DNA of 40,009 nucleotides, taken from the NCBI GenBank assembly GCA_030446765.1, contig JAUJMR010000001.1, forward strand, positions 716,352 through 756,360, in the 5' to 3' direction. Source of the stretch: Chloroflexia bacterium (GTDB lineage: Bacteria; Chloroflexota; Chloroflexia; Thermobaculales; Thermobaculaceae). The notes under the pieces are model-generated. The model saw only the letters and a program-made list of their open reading frames with translations. It was not told where the DNA came from and did not search any database. Numbering within the stretch: position 1 is the first letter of the stretch; each line of letters opens with the position of its first letter. Both the position numbers and the translations under genes were made by a program. Shown one piece after another: positions 17,376 through 26,000 of the stretch.

Positions 17376-18182
17376 ATGGCGGTATCAGTCGCACCAGTCA
17401 CCCAGGAACAGGTCCTGTCCTTCCAGGAAAAGGGCTATATCCAGTTCGACGACGCGCTCACGCCTGAGGAGCTGAGTGATTTCCGCGCCGCGCTCGCCGA
17501 GGCAACGGGGCAGGCGGAGCTTGATTATTTCTACCGCGAGGGCGGCGAGTACACCCAGCACGTGAATCTATGGGCATCGCACGCGGGGGTCCGCCGTCAC
17601 GTCTTCAATCCCAAACTGGCCGAGATTGCTCGCACGCTCAGCCAGAGCGAGCGCGTCCGGCTTTGGCACGACCAACTGATCGTCAAGATGCCAGGCAACG
17701 ACCCGTCGCGGTGGCATCAGGATCTTCCACTCTGGCCGATGATCGACGCCGGTCCGCTGACGTGCTGGATCGCCCTGGTCGACGTGACTGTTGAGATGGG
17801 CTGCATGTCATTCCTGCCTGGCTCGCATCGCTGGGGGCGACTGGCGGCCGGTACGCTCCCCGGTGATTTGCTCGCCAGCCTCGAAGGGGTTCGGCTACTC
17901 GTCCCGGAGGACAAGCGCGATAGTCTCCAGCCGGTGACGATCGAGCTCAAGGCGGGGAGTTGCACGTTCCACGACTCCCTGGCCCTGCACTACGCTGGCC
18001 CGAACCAGACCGACAAGCCGCGCCAGGGCTTTATCATCAACTACATGCCGAACGATGTCCGGTTCAGCGGCAAGAGCCATGTGACCACCGATCCGCTGGA
18101 TCTCGTCGTGGGCCAACCGATCGCCGGCGAGCTGTTCCCGATCCTGGCGTCGAAAGATCGGGCGGAGGTCGCCCAAGCCTGA
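17376..18182 (+). CDS. phytanoyl-CoA dioxygenase (PhyH) family protein
   Basis: A 268-residue Fe(II)/2-oxoglutarate oxygenase fold. The iron ligands are visible as H114 and D116 in WHQD and H205 in LHYAGPN. R216 in KPRQGF is the likely 2-oxoglutarate anchor. A characteristic GCMSFLPGSHRWG strand lies between them. The start codon ATG 17376 has GAGGGGGAG about 5 bases upstream. Family members hydroxylate many small molecules and lipids, so the substrate is unknown. The gene stands alone behind a long leader. An imperfect hairpin (18201-18248) lies just downstream. Confidence 0.9.
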   Translation: MAVSVAPVTQEQVLSFQEKGYIQFDDALTPEELSDFRAALAEATGQAELDYFYREGGEYTQHVNLWASHAGVRRHVFNPKLAEIARTLSQSERVRLWHDQLIVKMPGNDPSRWHQDLPLWPMIDAGPLTCWIALVDVTVEMGCMSFLPGSHRWGRLAAGTLPGDLLASLEGVRLLVPEDKRDSLQPVTIELKAGSCTFHDSLALHYAGPNQTDKPRQGFIINYMPNDVRFSGKSHVTTDPLDLVVGQPIAGELFPILASKDRAEVAQA

Positions 18183-18200
18183 CGGTAGTCACCAACGCCA

Positions 18201-18248
18201 AGCCGTGTAGGGATGAATAGCTCGGGACTGCATCGCCCCTGCACGGCT
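18201..18248. repeat. imperfect inverted repeat downstream of the PhyH gene
   Basis: AGCCGTGTAGGG (from 18201) pairs with CCCCTGCACGGCT (ending 18248) with one wobble and a small asymmetry. It resembles short palindromic intergenic repeats of GC-rich genomes. It may also act as a terminator or mRNA 3' end. No second copy is seen in the window. Confidence 0.55.
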
Positions 18249-18367
18249 GCGGCGGTCCAGTGACTGCCCCGGTCAAGGCGTATCAATGTGGGTACAGCTT
18301 GGGGAAAACCGAGCATAGTGCCCGACCTGTACGGGGCACGGACCAAGGGAAGGAAGTTGGGCTAGCT

Positions 18368-18550
18368 TTACTGTCCCAGGAGCTCGAAGTGGATGGTCTC
18401 TCCGTCATCGAAGAGCCGACCGAGCAAGTTGCGCGAAAATTGCCCCACCTTGTCGCCAATGCCGAGCGTCGCGACAGACCCCAGGACGATGCCGCCAATC
18501 ACGCCAACGAGCGCCCCTATCAGAAACACGCCTCGTCCTCCTCCACTCAC
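18368..18550 (-). CDS. small membrane protein, 60 aa
   Basis: This short gene starts with GTG at 18550, and GGGAGGAGG lies 6-7 bases before it, in the 16-base gap after the rsfS stop. It has a glycine-rich start, one hydrophobic helix (about residues 8-28, VFLIGALVGVIGGIVLG) and a polar C-terminal half ending FDDGETIHFELLGQ. The glycine-zipper-like helix suggests a membrane-inserted or self-associating peptide. I do not recognise the family. It is co-transcribed with rsfS, but nothing links its function to ribosome silencing. ATG-only gene calling would miss or over-extend it. Confidence 0.7.
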   Translation of the reverse strand: MSGGGRGVFLIGALVGVIGGIVLGSVATLGIGDKVGQFSRNLLGRLFDDGETIHFELLGQ

Positions 18551-18566
18551 GACTCGCCTCCTCCCG

Positions 18567-18935
18567 CTACTGGATGACGAGCAGCGGCTGTGCATCCTTC
18601 CAGAGTTCGTCCAGACGGTAGAACCCTCGCTGCTCTGGTGAGAAGACGTGAACGATGACATCCTCGAAGTCGATGAGCACCCACCCGCCGTCGCTCGTTC
18701 CCTCGACGCGCTTGCTCTTGATCCCCCGCTCGGCCGCCTTGTCCAAGAAGGCCCGCACCAGGGTGTTGATCTGGCGCTCCGAGGTGCCTGTGCAGATCAC
18801 GAAGTAGTCGGAAATAATCGAGATGCTCTGCAAGTCGAGCAAGACTATGTCTGATGCCTTGCGATCCGAGGCTTCATCAACAAGCGCGCGTGCGAGCTGT
18901 TCGGGCTTAATCTTTACCGGGGCTTCAATCGTCAA
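18567..18935 (-). CDS. rsfS: ribosome silencing factor RsfS
   Basis: Binds ribosomal protein L14 and blocks joining of the subunits when nutrients are scarce. The protein has 122 residues. Family landmarks are ASDIVLLDLQSISIISDYFVICTG-type core residues (read ISDYFVICTGTSERQ), then RVEGTSDGGWVLIDFEDVIVHVF and the YRLDELW tail. The start is uncertain. I prefer TTG 18935, which has AGAGGAAG upstream. A GTG at 18956 adds seven residues and has no Shine-Dalgarno. It is followed by the small membrane protein gene. The usual neighbours nadD and obg are not present. Confidence 0.93.
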   Translation of the reverse strand: MTIEAPVKIKPEQLARALVDEASDRKASDIVLLDLQSISIISDYFVICTGTSERQINTLVRAFLDKAAERGIKSKRVEGTSDGGWVLIDFEDVIVHVFSPEQRGFYRLDELWKDAQPLLVIQ

Positions 18936-19088
18936 ATAACTTCCTCTCTTTCCCACATTCTACCGGCTGGTCCCTATCGATTCAACCATGCGACGGTTAA
19001 AGCTGGGTTAAGGATTGTACGCTGATCGCCGGGAAAGCACAAGCGCCGCGGTAACACTGCAGGGCTGCGAGGAGCCTTGTGCCCGCTC

Positions 19089-20771
19089 CTACGCTGGCCC
19101 GAAGAGTGAGCCTCTGCCTCGTGGACCGCTGGTGCGCACGACGGACTGATCCCGCTCGCGCTGGCGGATTCGGTCGCCCTCAAACCACCGGTTCCACTCC
19201 GCCGGTGCGTCCTGGCTCACGCCGCCGTGCGTCGTGAGGCGCTGACGCACCCGGCAAAGCACCGGCGCGTTCATCGAGTTGCCCGTGACGATCACCTGCC
19301 CCTTGCTTAGCGCGGGCAGCTCACCCAGTATGTCACGGCTCGCGCTCTCCACGGCGGACGCGATGGTGGTCTGGTCGATTGGGTTCACCACCTTCATGAT
19401 GAACTGCGTCATGCACTGAGAGAGCACGTCCGCGTCGAGCTTGCCTGGCCGTTGGCTGATGAGGCCCACACCGAGACCGAATTTGCGCCCTTCAGCGAGT
19501 ACCTGTTTGAGGATGCCCGTGCTCACCGCGTCACCTCCGGCTGGTGCGAAGTGATGCGCCTCCTCCAGCAGCGTGAACGCGGGATATGGCAGATACTCCT
19601 CGTCGCCCGGGCCGGTCTCCGTCCGCACGGTACGCTGCCTCGCGCGGTATGCCCGTCGCAAGAGCGTCGCGAGGATCACCTGCTGCTGCTTCTCGTCCAC
19701 GTCGTCGAGCTGCAGCACGGTGCACTGCCCCGGTACGAGCAGCTCGCGCAGGTCCAGGTGCTCCGACGCGGTGAATGGCGGCCTGCCGAGCACCGAACGC
19801 AGCCGCCAGTACAGCCCGCTCGCGCTGCCGGAATAGTCCACCTGTGCCGTCTCGCTTTGCATCCCCCGCTCGACAATCCGGCCGATCTCCAGCTCCAGTT
19901 CGTCCAGGGACCAGGCGGTGTTGTGCTTGTTGTCGCGCACGCGGTCGAACGCCTTCTTCAGCAGCTCCTCCATACGCTCGGAGAGGTTCGGTAGGAGGTA
20001 GCGCAGGTCGGAAAACTCCAAGGTGGAGAGCTTGACCTTGATGTCGCGCGGGGTGAACACGCGCACCCGTGGCCGGTATCCCCCGGCGCTCTTGCGGTCG
20101 ATCAACGCCTCGGTGTTCGCCAGCTCGGTGAGCGTCGAGTACTCCCCGTGCGGGTCGACTATCAGCACACACGCCTTGTTCGCCGGGCTCATCAGCTCCT
20201 CGACCAGCACGCCGGCCAGATAGCTCTTGCCCGAGCCCGTGCTGGCGATTATGGCGAGATGCGTGCTCGTGAACTCCCGCACGTCGAGCACGACCGGCAC
20301 CGCCCCGTCCGGGCGGCTCAGCAGCGACCCGATGCTGGCGCTGCCCGGTTGCGCAGGACGGCGCTTCGCTAGGGTGTCCCGCAGCAGATCGTCTTCGGCA
20401 AGGTAGATCGACCACCCACAGCTCGGGGAGATGCGCGGGTTGATGAACGCGCCGAACGTTTCGTCGTAGTATCCGAGCAGCGTCACCGTCAGCTCGAACA
20501 GCTCCCGCTCGGGCTGCGTGTACCCGACGGCGCGCGCCAGCTCATCAGGCGAGACACCGGGGTCAGCGAGGAACGAGTCGGGGAAGAGCTTCACGGGCAC
20601 CCTGCTCGTGATGCGGCCCAGGATTCGCCGCTCCTCACCGTCGATAGGAACCGTGTAGTACACGAACTCCCCGCTCTTTAGCTGCTGCTCGCAGTCCGCG
20701 CTGATCAGCGTGTACTCGTGCGGCGTCTCTCCAGGCCCCTTTGCGACACCAACCGGCTCGGCATTCCTCAT
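19089..20771 (-). CDS. herA: HerA-type DNA translocase/helicase
   Basis: A 560-residue hexameric ATPase of the HerA-FtsK superfamily. In archaea HerA partners the NurA nuclease and Mre11-Rad50 to resect DNA ends. The N-terminal HAS-barrel occupies roughly residues 5-85. The RecA-like core has Walker A ASTGSGKS (176-183), the HerA hallmark VDPHGEYS (205-212), Walker B FTLLEEAHHF (399-408, with E403 and E404), the arginine-rich EGRKFG and the SQRP sensor at 439-442. The start is ATG 20771, with GAGGCGG about 9 bases upstream. It is the last gene of the sbcD-sbcC-nurA cluster, 94 bases after the HAS-barrel gene. The C-terminus is basic and may contact DNA. Confidence 0.93.
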   Translation of the reverse strand: MRNAEPVGVAKGPGETPHEYTLISADCEQQLKSGEFVYYTVPIDGEERRILGRITSRVPVKLFPDSFLADPGVSPDELARAVGYTQPERELFELTVTLLGYYDETFGAFINPRISPSCGWSIYLAEDDLLRDTLAKRRPAQPGSASIGSLLSRPDGAVPVVLDVREFTSTHLAIIASTGSGKSYLAGVLVEELMSPANKACVLIVDPHGEYSTLTELANTEALIDRKSAGGYRPRVRVFTPRDIKVKLSTLEFSDLRYLLPNLSERMEELLKKAFDRVRDNKHNTAWSLDELELEIGRIVERGMQSETAQVDYSGSASGLYWRLRSVLGRPPFTASEHLDLRELLVPGQCTVLQLDDVDEKQQQVILATLLRRAYRARQRTVRTETGPGDEEYLPYPAFTLLEEAHHFAPAGGDAVSTGILKQVLAEGRKFGLGVGLISQRPGKLDADVLSQCMTQFIMKVVNPIDQTTIASAVESASRDILGELPALSKGQVIVTGNSMNAPVLCRVRQRLTTHGGVSQDAPAEWNRWFEGDRIRQRERDQSVVRTSGPRGRGSLFGPA

Positions 20772-20865
20772 CGGCGGGCCGCCTCTAAGCTGCGGCTGGT
20801 GCAGCCACTGCGTGTGACGGGGCAAGACGGCCGAGGGTGTGCGCTTCGCTGCGCTGCACCCGTGG
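20772..20865 (-). other. 94-base gap before herA with a hairpin
   Basis: GGGTG-GCGC (20835-20844) pairs with GCGC-CACCC (20851-20861) around a 6-base loop, with a 1 by 2 internal mismatch. It lies within a gene train otherwise spaced tightly, so it may be an mRNA processing or attenuation site. No T-run follows, so a strong terminator is unlikely. Confidence 0.3.
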
Positions 20866-21462
20866 TCACCGTGCGAGCTCCACGCGGGTTCGCCAGGAGA
20901 GGCTCGTCCGCAGTGCGCTGATAGTACGTTCCTGTTCCGGCATCAACTCCTCCAGACTGTCGAGCACGCCGAGTAGTAGGGGCGGCATGATCGGGTCTGG
21001 GATGGAGAGCAGGAGACTGTAATATCCGAGATCCAGCTGCGACCCGTTCTCGTGGAACGCCCGCACGCTCTCCGGCTCCATCCGTGAAACTTCCGCGCCG
21101 ATCTGCGCCGCGACGGGACAGTAGCCGCTCGCGACCCGCCGCCCATCCGTCATCTGCCCCACCACCAGCACGCCGAGCAGCAGGGCCGTCTCGTTCAAGT
21201 AATCGGGGGAGAAGACCTCCAGCTGCGCCTGACTCGACAATCGCGGGCCAAAGGTGCCGTAGTCGGGGTTGTAGAGCTGCGTATCGTATACCAGTCCCAC
21301 TGCCACCGAGCTCTGGCTCGAACCCGCCGGCATCTGCACCCAGGTACCCAGCGCGTACTGCTCTGGCGTGGGGACGTGCGCCGTCTCTCCGGGACCGTAG
21401 ACCTGACACACATAGTCGATGTGCGAGTTGCTCTTGATGATCTTGCCGATATCGGTGGTCAT
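20866..21462 (-). CDS. HAS-barrel domain protein, 198 aa
   Basis: A stand-alone protein with a HAS-barrel (HerA-ATP synthase barrel) over residues 1-120. It starts MTTDIGKIIKSNSHIDYV and continues through VYGPGETAHVPTP, YDTQLYNPDYGTFGPRL and FSPDYLNETALLLGVLVVG. The C-terminal part is helical (ISALRTSLSWRTRVELAR at the end) and lacks any P-loop. The frame extends upstream, but ATG 21462 is the plausible start, 13 bases after the DUF4287 stop. Its Shine-Dalgarno is weak. It repeats the domain that herA carries at its own N-terminus and lies next to it, so it probably docks on the HerA hexamer or on NurA. That role is an inference. Confidence 0.85.
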   Translation of the reverse strand: MTTDIGKIIKSNSHIDYVCQVYGPGETAHVPTPEQYALGTWVQMPAGSSQSSVAVGLVYDTQLYNPDYGTFGPRLSSQAQLEVFSPDYLNETALLLGVLVVGQMTDGRRVASGYCPVAAQIGAEVSRMEPESVRAFHENGSQLDLGYYSLLLSIPDPIMPPLLLGVLDSLEELMPEQERTISALRTSLSWRTRVELAR

Positions 21463-21475
21463 CGTGCGCACCAAG

Positions 21476-21727
21476 TTACTCGCCCATCCCCGCTGGCGGC
21501 TGCCGAATGCCGCGGGCGTATTCGTACCGGACGGTGACCGACTGCGCCCACCACGGGCTGACACCGTGCTCCTCACGCAGGTGCTTCGCGGTTGAGGTGT
21601 GTCCTTTCTCCGGTGCGTTCCAGGCGTCGAGGAGCGCGTACCACTCCTCTGAGCTCTTGCCCGTCTTCGTCCGCACCGTCACCTCCGAGAAGTCTCGCGG
21701 CCCCTTGGTCCCTGTGCTCACGCCCAT
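21476..21727 (-). CDS. DUF4287 domain protein, 83 aa
   Basis: A small soluble protein. The core TKTGKSSEEWYALLDAW, then GHTSTAKHLREEHGVS and PWWAQSVTVRYEYARG, matches the DUF4287 pattern as I recall it. Family function is unknown; the conserved basic and aromatic residues suggest binding of nucleic acid or a partner protein. ATG 21727 has GGGAGGGAG immediately upstream, a strong signal, so the longer frame is rejected. The gene lies between nurA (128-base gap) and the HAS-barrel gene (13-base gap) in the end-resection cluster. Placement within that cluster is the main hint of function. Confidence 0.8.
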   Translation of the reverse strand: MGVSTGTKGPRDFSEVTVRTKTGKSSEEWYALLDAWNAPEKGHTSTAKHLREEHGVSPWWAQSVTVRYEYARGIRQPPAGMGE

Positions 21728-21855
21728 CTCCCTCCCTATGAAAAGGACCGCACCGCCTGGGACTCTTCCGTTCGCCGAAATGCCATGGGCACGCTCGGCG
21801 CCGTCGTGGGTACCGTGGGGTCGGGGTGCAGTTGAACGGGCGGTCGGCGAGTGGC

Positions 21856-23052
21856 TCACCGTCGCCTGCCCTTGCTTTGTATCTTACTCGCCACCGTGAG
21901 CCGGATGCCATTGCGCTCCGCGAACTGCTCGAAGAGGCCGTAGAAGCGGCGGCGGTCCTCCGCGGTGATGACCGCCACGGCGTCCGCGGTCTCGATAGCA
22001 TACGGATAGCCGTTGCCCACGACGCACTCCGCGCGCACCACCTGCACCACGTCCTCGACCAGCCCGTCCTCAACAACCCAGCGCGGCAGGTCAAGACGGG
22101 CGGGCACCTGGGGCTCCGCCGTCTTGAGGTACACGAAGCAGACACGATCGCCAAGGTACGTCTCGTCATCGCCTTCGCCCGCCCGGTATGCCGCAAGCAC
22201 CCCCTCGCGGGCGCAGGTCCACGCAGGGGTGCGGTCACCCCAGCGCATCAGTCCGCGCAGGATCCCCGCGTCCGTGACGCTCTCACCCCGATCTAGCGCG
22301 GGCACCAGGTGGCCCAGCATCGTGGTGAGGTCGCGCGCGCGGCTGTCGTCCACGTATCCGACGAGGGGAACACGCGTCTCTTCGGAGGTGCGAAGGAGCC
22401 GCACCACCTGCGCGATGTAGAAGTCGCGCGTCTCGGGCTCCAGCCGCTCCGCAAAGGAAACGACGAACGACCCATCGAAGAAGGCCACGGGCACGGGCCG
22501 CACCCCGGCGTGCTCGTGCATCCACTCGCAAAGCACGTCCACTTCCAGCGCGAATCGCCGCAAGCTCACCGCCTGGTCGGAGAACACCGAGACCCCACCG
22601 CGAGGCACAAACACCTGATCAGGCGGGAGCACCTCCACGCGCACATCTTTGACGTACGCGATGTTGGGGTTGTGCGAGTTCTCGAACCACCCGACCTGTA
22701 CCGCGGCCACGGGCACGGAGATGTCGGGCATCGGCTGGATCTGGCTGCCGTCCGACGCGAAGGTGATTCGGTCGAACAGGGTCTCCGCCGCCCAGGCCCT
22801 GGCCTCCTGGTGGTTTCGCATCGGCACGCCGAACGGGAGCACTGGCGCACGGTGCCCGTCCCACTCCTCGGTGGGCCGCGCTCCGGCCGGACCCGACGGG
22901 AGTTGCGCCTCGATCTCGTGTGCACTTTTCGGGGGCAGGTCGCATAACGCCGCGCGAAACGCCGCGAGGTCGCCGCTCAGCGCCCGGTCGTAGCCGGTGA
23001 ACCGATGCAGGTTATCCTCCAGTGCCTGTGCGGCGCGGCCGGTGTGCAGCAC
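21856..23052 (-). CDS. nurA: NurA-family nuclease
   Basis: A 398-residue nuclease homologue. In archaea NurA degrades DNA 5' to 3' and works inside the HerA hexamer. The family's acidic residues are visible: D101 in FASDGSQI, D193 in AFFDGSFV, and D235/D236 in GYVDDSRA. The C-terminal NGYPYAIETADAVAVI segment is also typical. The start is GTG 23052, 6 bases after the sbcC stop, with GGGAAGG inside the end of sbcC as Shine-Dalgarno. The spacing implies co-transcription and coupling with sbcC. The C-terminal tail is Lys/Arg-rich. Confidence 0.88.
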   Translation of the reverse strand: MLHTGRAAQALEDNLHRFTGYDRALSGDLAAFRAALCDLPPKSAHEIEAQLPSGPAGARPTEEWDGHRAPVLPFGVPMRNHQEARAWAAETLFDRITFASDGSQIQPMPDISVPVAAVQVGWFENSHNPNIAYVKDVRVEVLPPDQVFVPRGGVSVFSDQAVSLRRFALEVDVLCEWMHEHAGVRPVPVAFFDGSFVVSFAERLEPETRDFYIAQVVRLLRTSEETRVPLVGYVDDSRARDLTTMLGHLVPALDRGESVTDAGILRGLMRWGDRTPAWTCAREGVLAAYRAGEGDDETYLGDRVCFVYLKTAEPQVPARLDLPRWVVEDGLVEDVVQVVRAECVVGNGYPYAIETADAVAVITAEDRRRFYGLFEQFAERNGIRLTVASKIQSKGRRR

Positions 23053-23058
23053 TGCGCT

Positions 23059-26000
23059 CTAGCCTTCCCGATGCCCGTCGGCCGGGTACTCGACGGAGCT
23101 CTCGCCATTGTGCTTGCGCACGACGATCGCGTGGTTCACCTGCCGTTCGAACGTATCGTCGTGGGAGATTACAAACAGCTGGTCGAACCCCCGGACCTCG
23201 CGCACCTGCGCCGCCAGGTTGGTCCGGCGGGTCTCGTCCATGTTCTGCGTCGGCTCGTCCAGGAAGGCCAAGTCGATTTCGGACAGGGTCTTGAGCAGCG
23301 CGAGGCGGACCGCGAGGGCCGCGCTCATCTGTTCCCCGCCGGACATCTGCTGGAAGACAAGCCGCTCCGAGCCACGCTCTAGTAGCACCTCGTAGTCCGG
23401 CGTCCACGAAAGTCGCGCGGCGCCGTCCTCGATGATCTCCGAGAAGATATTGCGGGCCTCCTGGGACACGCCGTACAGCAACGCCTCCGTCACCGGGCCC
23501 TGCGCTGCCTTGATCGTCGAGCGCGCATGCGCCAGGACCTCACGCTGCTGCCCGAGGCGAGTGGCCTCCCGGAGTGCTGCCTGCCGCAAGCCGTCCTGTC
23601 GCTCGGCCTCCGCGAGATCGGCGCGCAGCTCGTTCAGCCGGGCGGTCTCGTGCTCGATTGCGCGAGCAAGCGCGCCGATCTCCCCGCTCAACGCCTCCAC
23701 ACGGGCGCGGGCATCCCAGAGCGCCGCGTCGTCCCACTGCCCCTGCGCGCGAGCGAGTATCTCTTCCTGCCGCTCTAGTTCGGTTCGCTGCCGCGTCAGC
23801 TCGGCTTCGACCTGTTTCTGCTGGACCTGTCGGGCGGGCAACTCCTCCGACAGCTGTATGTTTCCGAGGTACGCATCGTATGCCTGCCGGTGCTCTTCGA
23901 GCGTTTGCTCGGCTTCCTGACGCTGAGCCTCCACCCCTACGAGTGGCTTGAGATCGCGCGCCAGTTCCTTCAAGGTGCGCTCGATCTGCTCTTGGGTGGC
24001 GGTGAGCGCCTCTCGCCTCGCGGCTAGGGCGGGGACAGTGTTCGCGAGCGCGAGCGCGGAAGCGTGCTCGATCGGCGCATCGGCAATCTCGCGGAGCCGC
24101 GCCTGCATGCCAGCAAGCTCTTCTGCCTGTCCCTGGCGCCGGGCGATCTCCTCCTGCTGCCGGGTTGTCGCCTTGGCGCGCTCACAATTGCTCTCGATCT
24201 GACGCCGCAATGCCGCCTCTAAATCGGTCTGGCGGCCAACGTCTCGCAGCGCGGCGTCCGCAGTGTCGAACTCCTGCTTGAGCGCGCGGTACTCGTCCTG
24301 CAACACCTTGTGCCGGGCAGCCAGGCGCTGCTGGTCCGCGAGCTCCACATTCAGCTCTGCATGGCGGGAGCGCAGATCCACCAACCGCTGCTCCTCACCC
24401 ATCAGCGCCACCCGCGCGCCCTGTACCAGGGAAACGGTGCGGACAGCGGCCTGCGCCTCAGCAAGGGCAGCGACCGCGACCGCGTGCTCGCGTGCGGCGA
24501 CCGAGCTCGTCTCATCGACGCGGGACATCTCACGCGCGAACCAGCCATCGGCGGTGCGTTCCTGCTGGATCGCCAGGCAGTCCGCGCGCGACAGTGGGCA
24601 AGCCACGCGCTGTGCATCTTTCTGCGCTACGAGCACCGCCCGCTCGGTTTGCACCTCCTGATGCCGCGACTGAGCTGTCCGCTCCCGCTGCGCCAGTTCC
24701 TCAACGGAGCCCGCGAGTCGTTCGATCTCCGGTTGGACACTCGACTGTGCCTTGAGGTCCCGGACTTTCGTTTTGACCATGTCAATCTGGCCCTTGAGCG
24801 CCGTGGCGGCATCCACAAGCTTCCTTGCCTGCTCGGTAGCGTGCTTGGCGAGCAGACCCTGCTCCCTCGTCTCCTGCATTCGATCCTGGAGAGCCTGCGC
24901 CCGCTCCGCCACGGGCCGCAAATCGGCGATGCGGCGCAATGCATCCTCGGTCTCTCGCACTTCCCGTTCGCCCTGCCTCAGTTGCTCGCGCAGGGTATTC
25001 AGTTCCGCCTCCATACGAGGCAGCTCGATGGTTATGCCTTCGAGCGCATGCGTTCGCTTTCCCAGGTTCGTCGCTTCGGACGCGCGCGCCTCCAGCTCGG
25101 GCAGGCGGAGCGCGGCTGCCTCCGCCTCCGCGATGTTCTGTCCCACGGATTCGAGGTCCGCCGCCGTGCGCTCCAGCTCCTCGGCGCGCCGCTCTGCCTC
25201 AGTCGTGAGACGGCGATACTCCTCATGCCGCGGTCGCAGCTCCACGAGTCGGTCTCGCGCGTCCGTGTGCAAGCGATGTCCACGCGCCGAGCGTGCGACG
25301 ATCTCCTGTGCCCGCCACGCCTGCTCCACGCTCGCCGACGCTTGCTTGTGCTGCTCGCTCACCCGCTCGATCGTCTGCCGTAGCGCGTTCACGGTGTGCC
25401 GCAGATCCATGATGCGACGCTCCGCGATCTCCAGTGCCGCTACGTGCTCGTCCTCGCGCTTCTTCTGCTCGCGACGCTCTTCCAGTTTCTTCGCATCGAG
25501 CACGATCTGCTCGTGCGCCGCGTTCATCGCCTCAGTGATCTGCGGAATCTTATCCGCTTCCACTGCGTGCGTCGCAGCGCAGGCCTGCTCGTCGCGCACC
25601 CGGTTCTCCAGGTGGCGGTTCGTTTCCCGTAGCGATTCCGCCGCGTCAGCGTATTCGTTCACGCGCAGGATCGGATCGAAAGCGTCCTTGCGCTTCTCCG
25701 CGCTCTGCAAGAAGGGCGCAGTCAGCCCACCCTGCGGCACACCGACGGCGTTCTCGAACAGGACCGACGGTGCCGCCGAGTCCTCCGTCCCGAGCGCCCG
25801 GTGGAGCCACTCCCGAACGTCCGCGGCGCCCTCCGCGAGGCGCGCGCTGATCTCGGGGTCGAACACGTACCAGTGCGGCGCGCGGCCACCCGCGTTGCGG
25901 ATAACCTCATACTCCCGGCCGTCGCGCGCCAGGAAAAGCACCGAGACCTGGGCGGCAGTCGTGCCGTCGCGCCGGAACCGCTCCTGGCTATACGGCAGGG

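Noticed and set aside
22309-22947. Long plus-strand frame opposite nurA
   Set aside because: Shadow of the nurA reading frame in GC-rich DNA; no domain, and nurA has conserved motifs.
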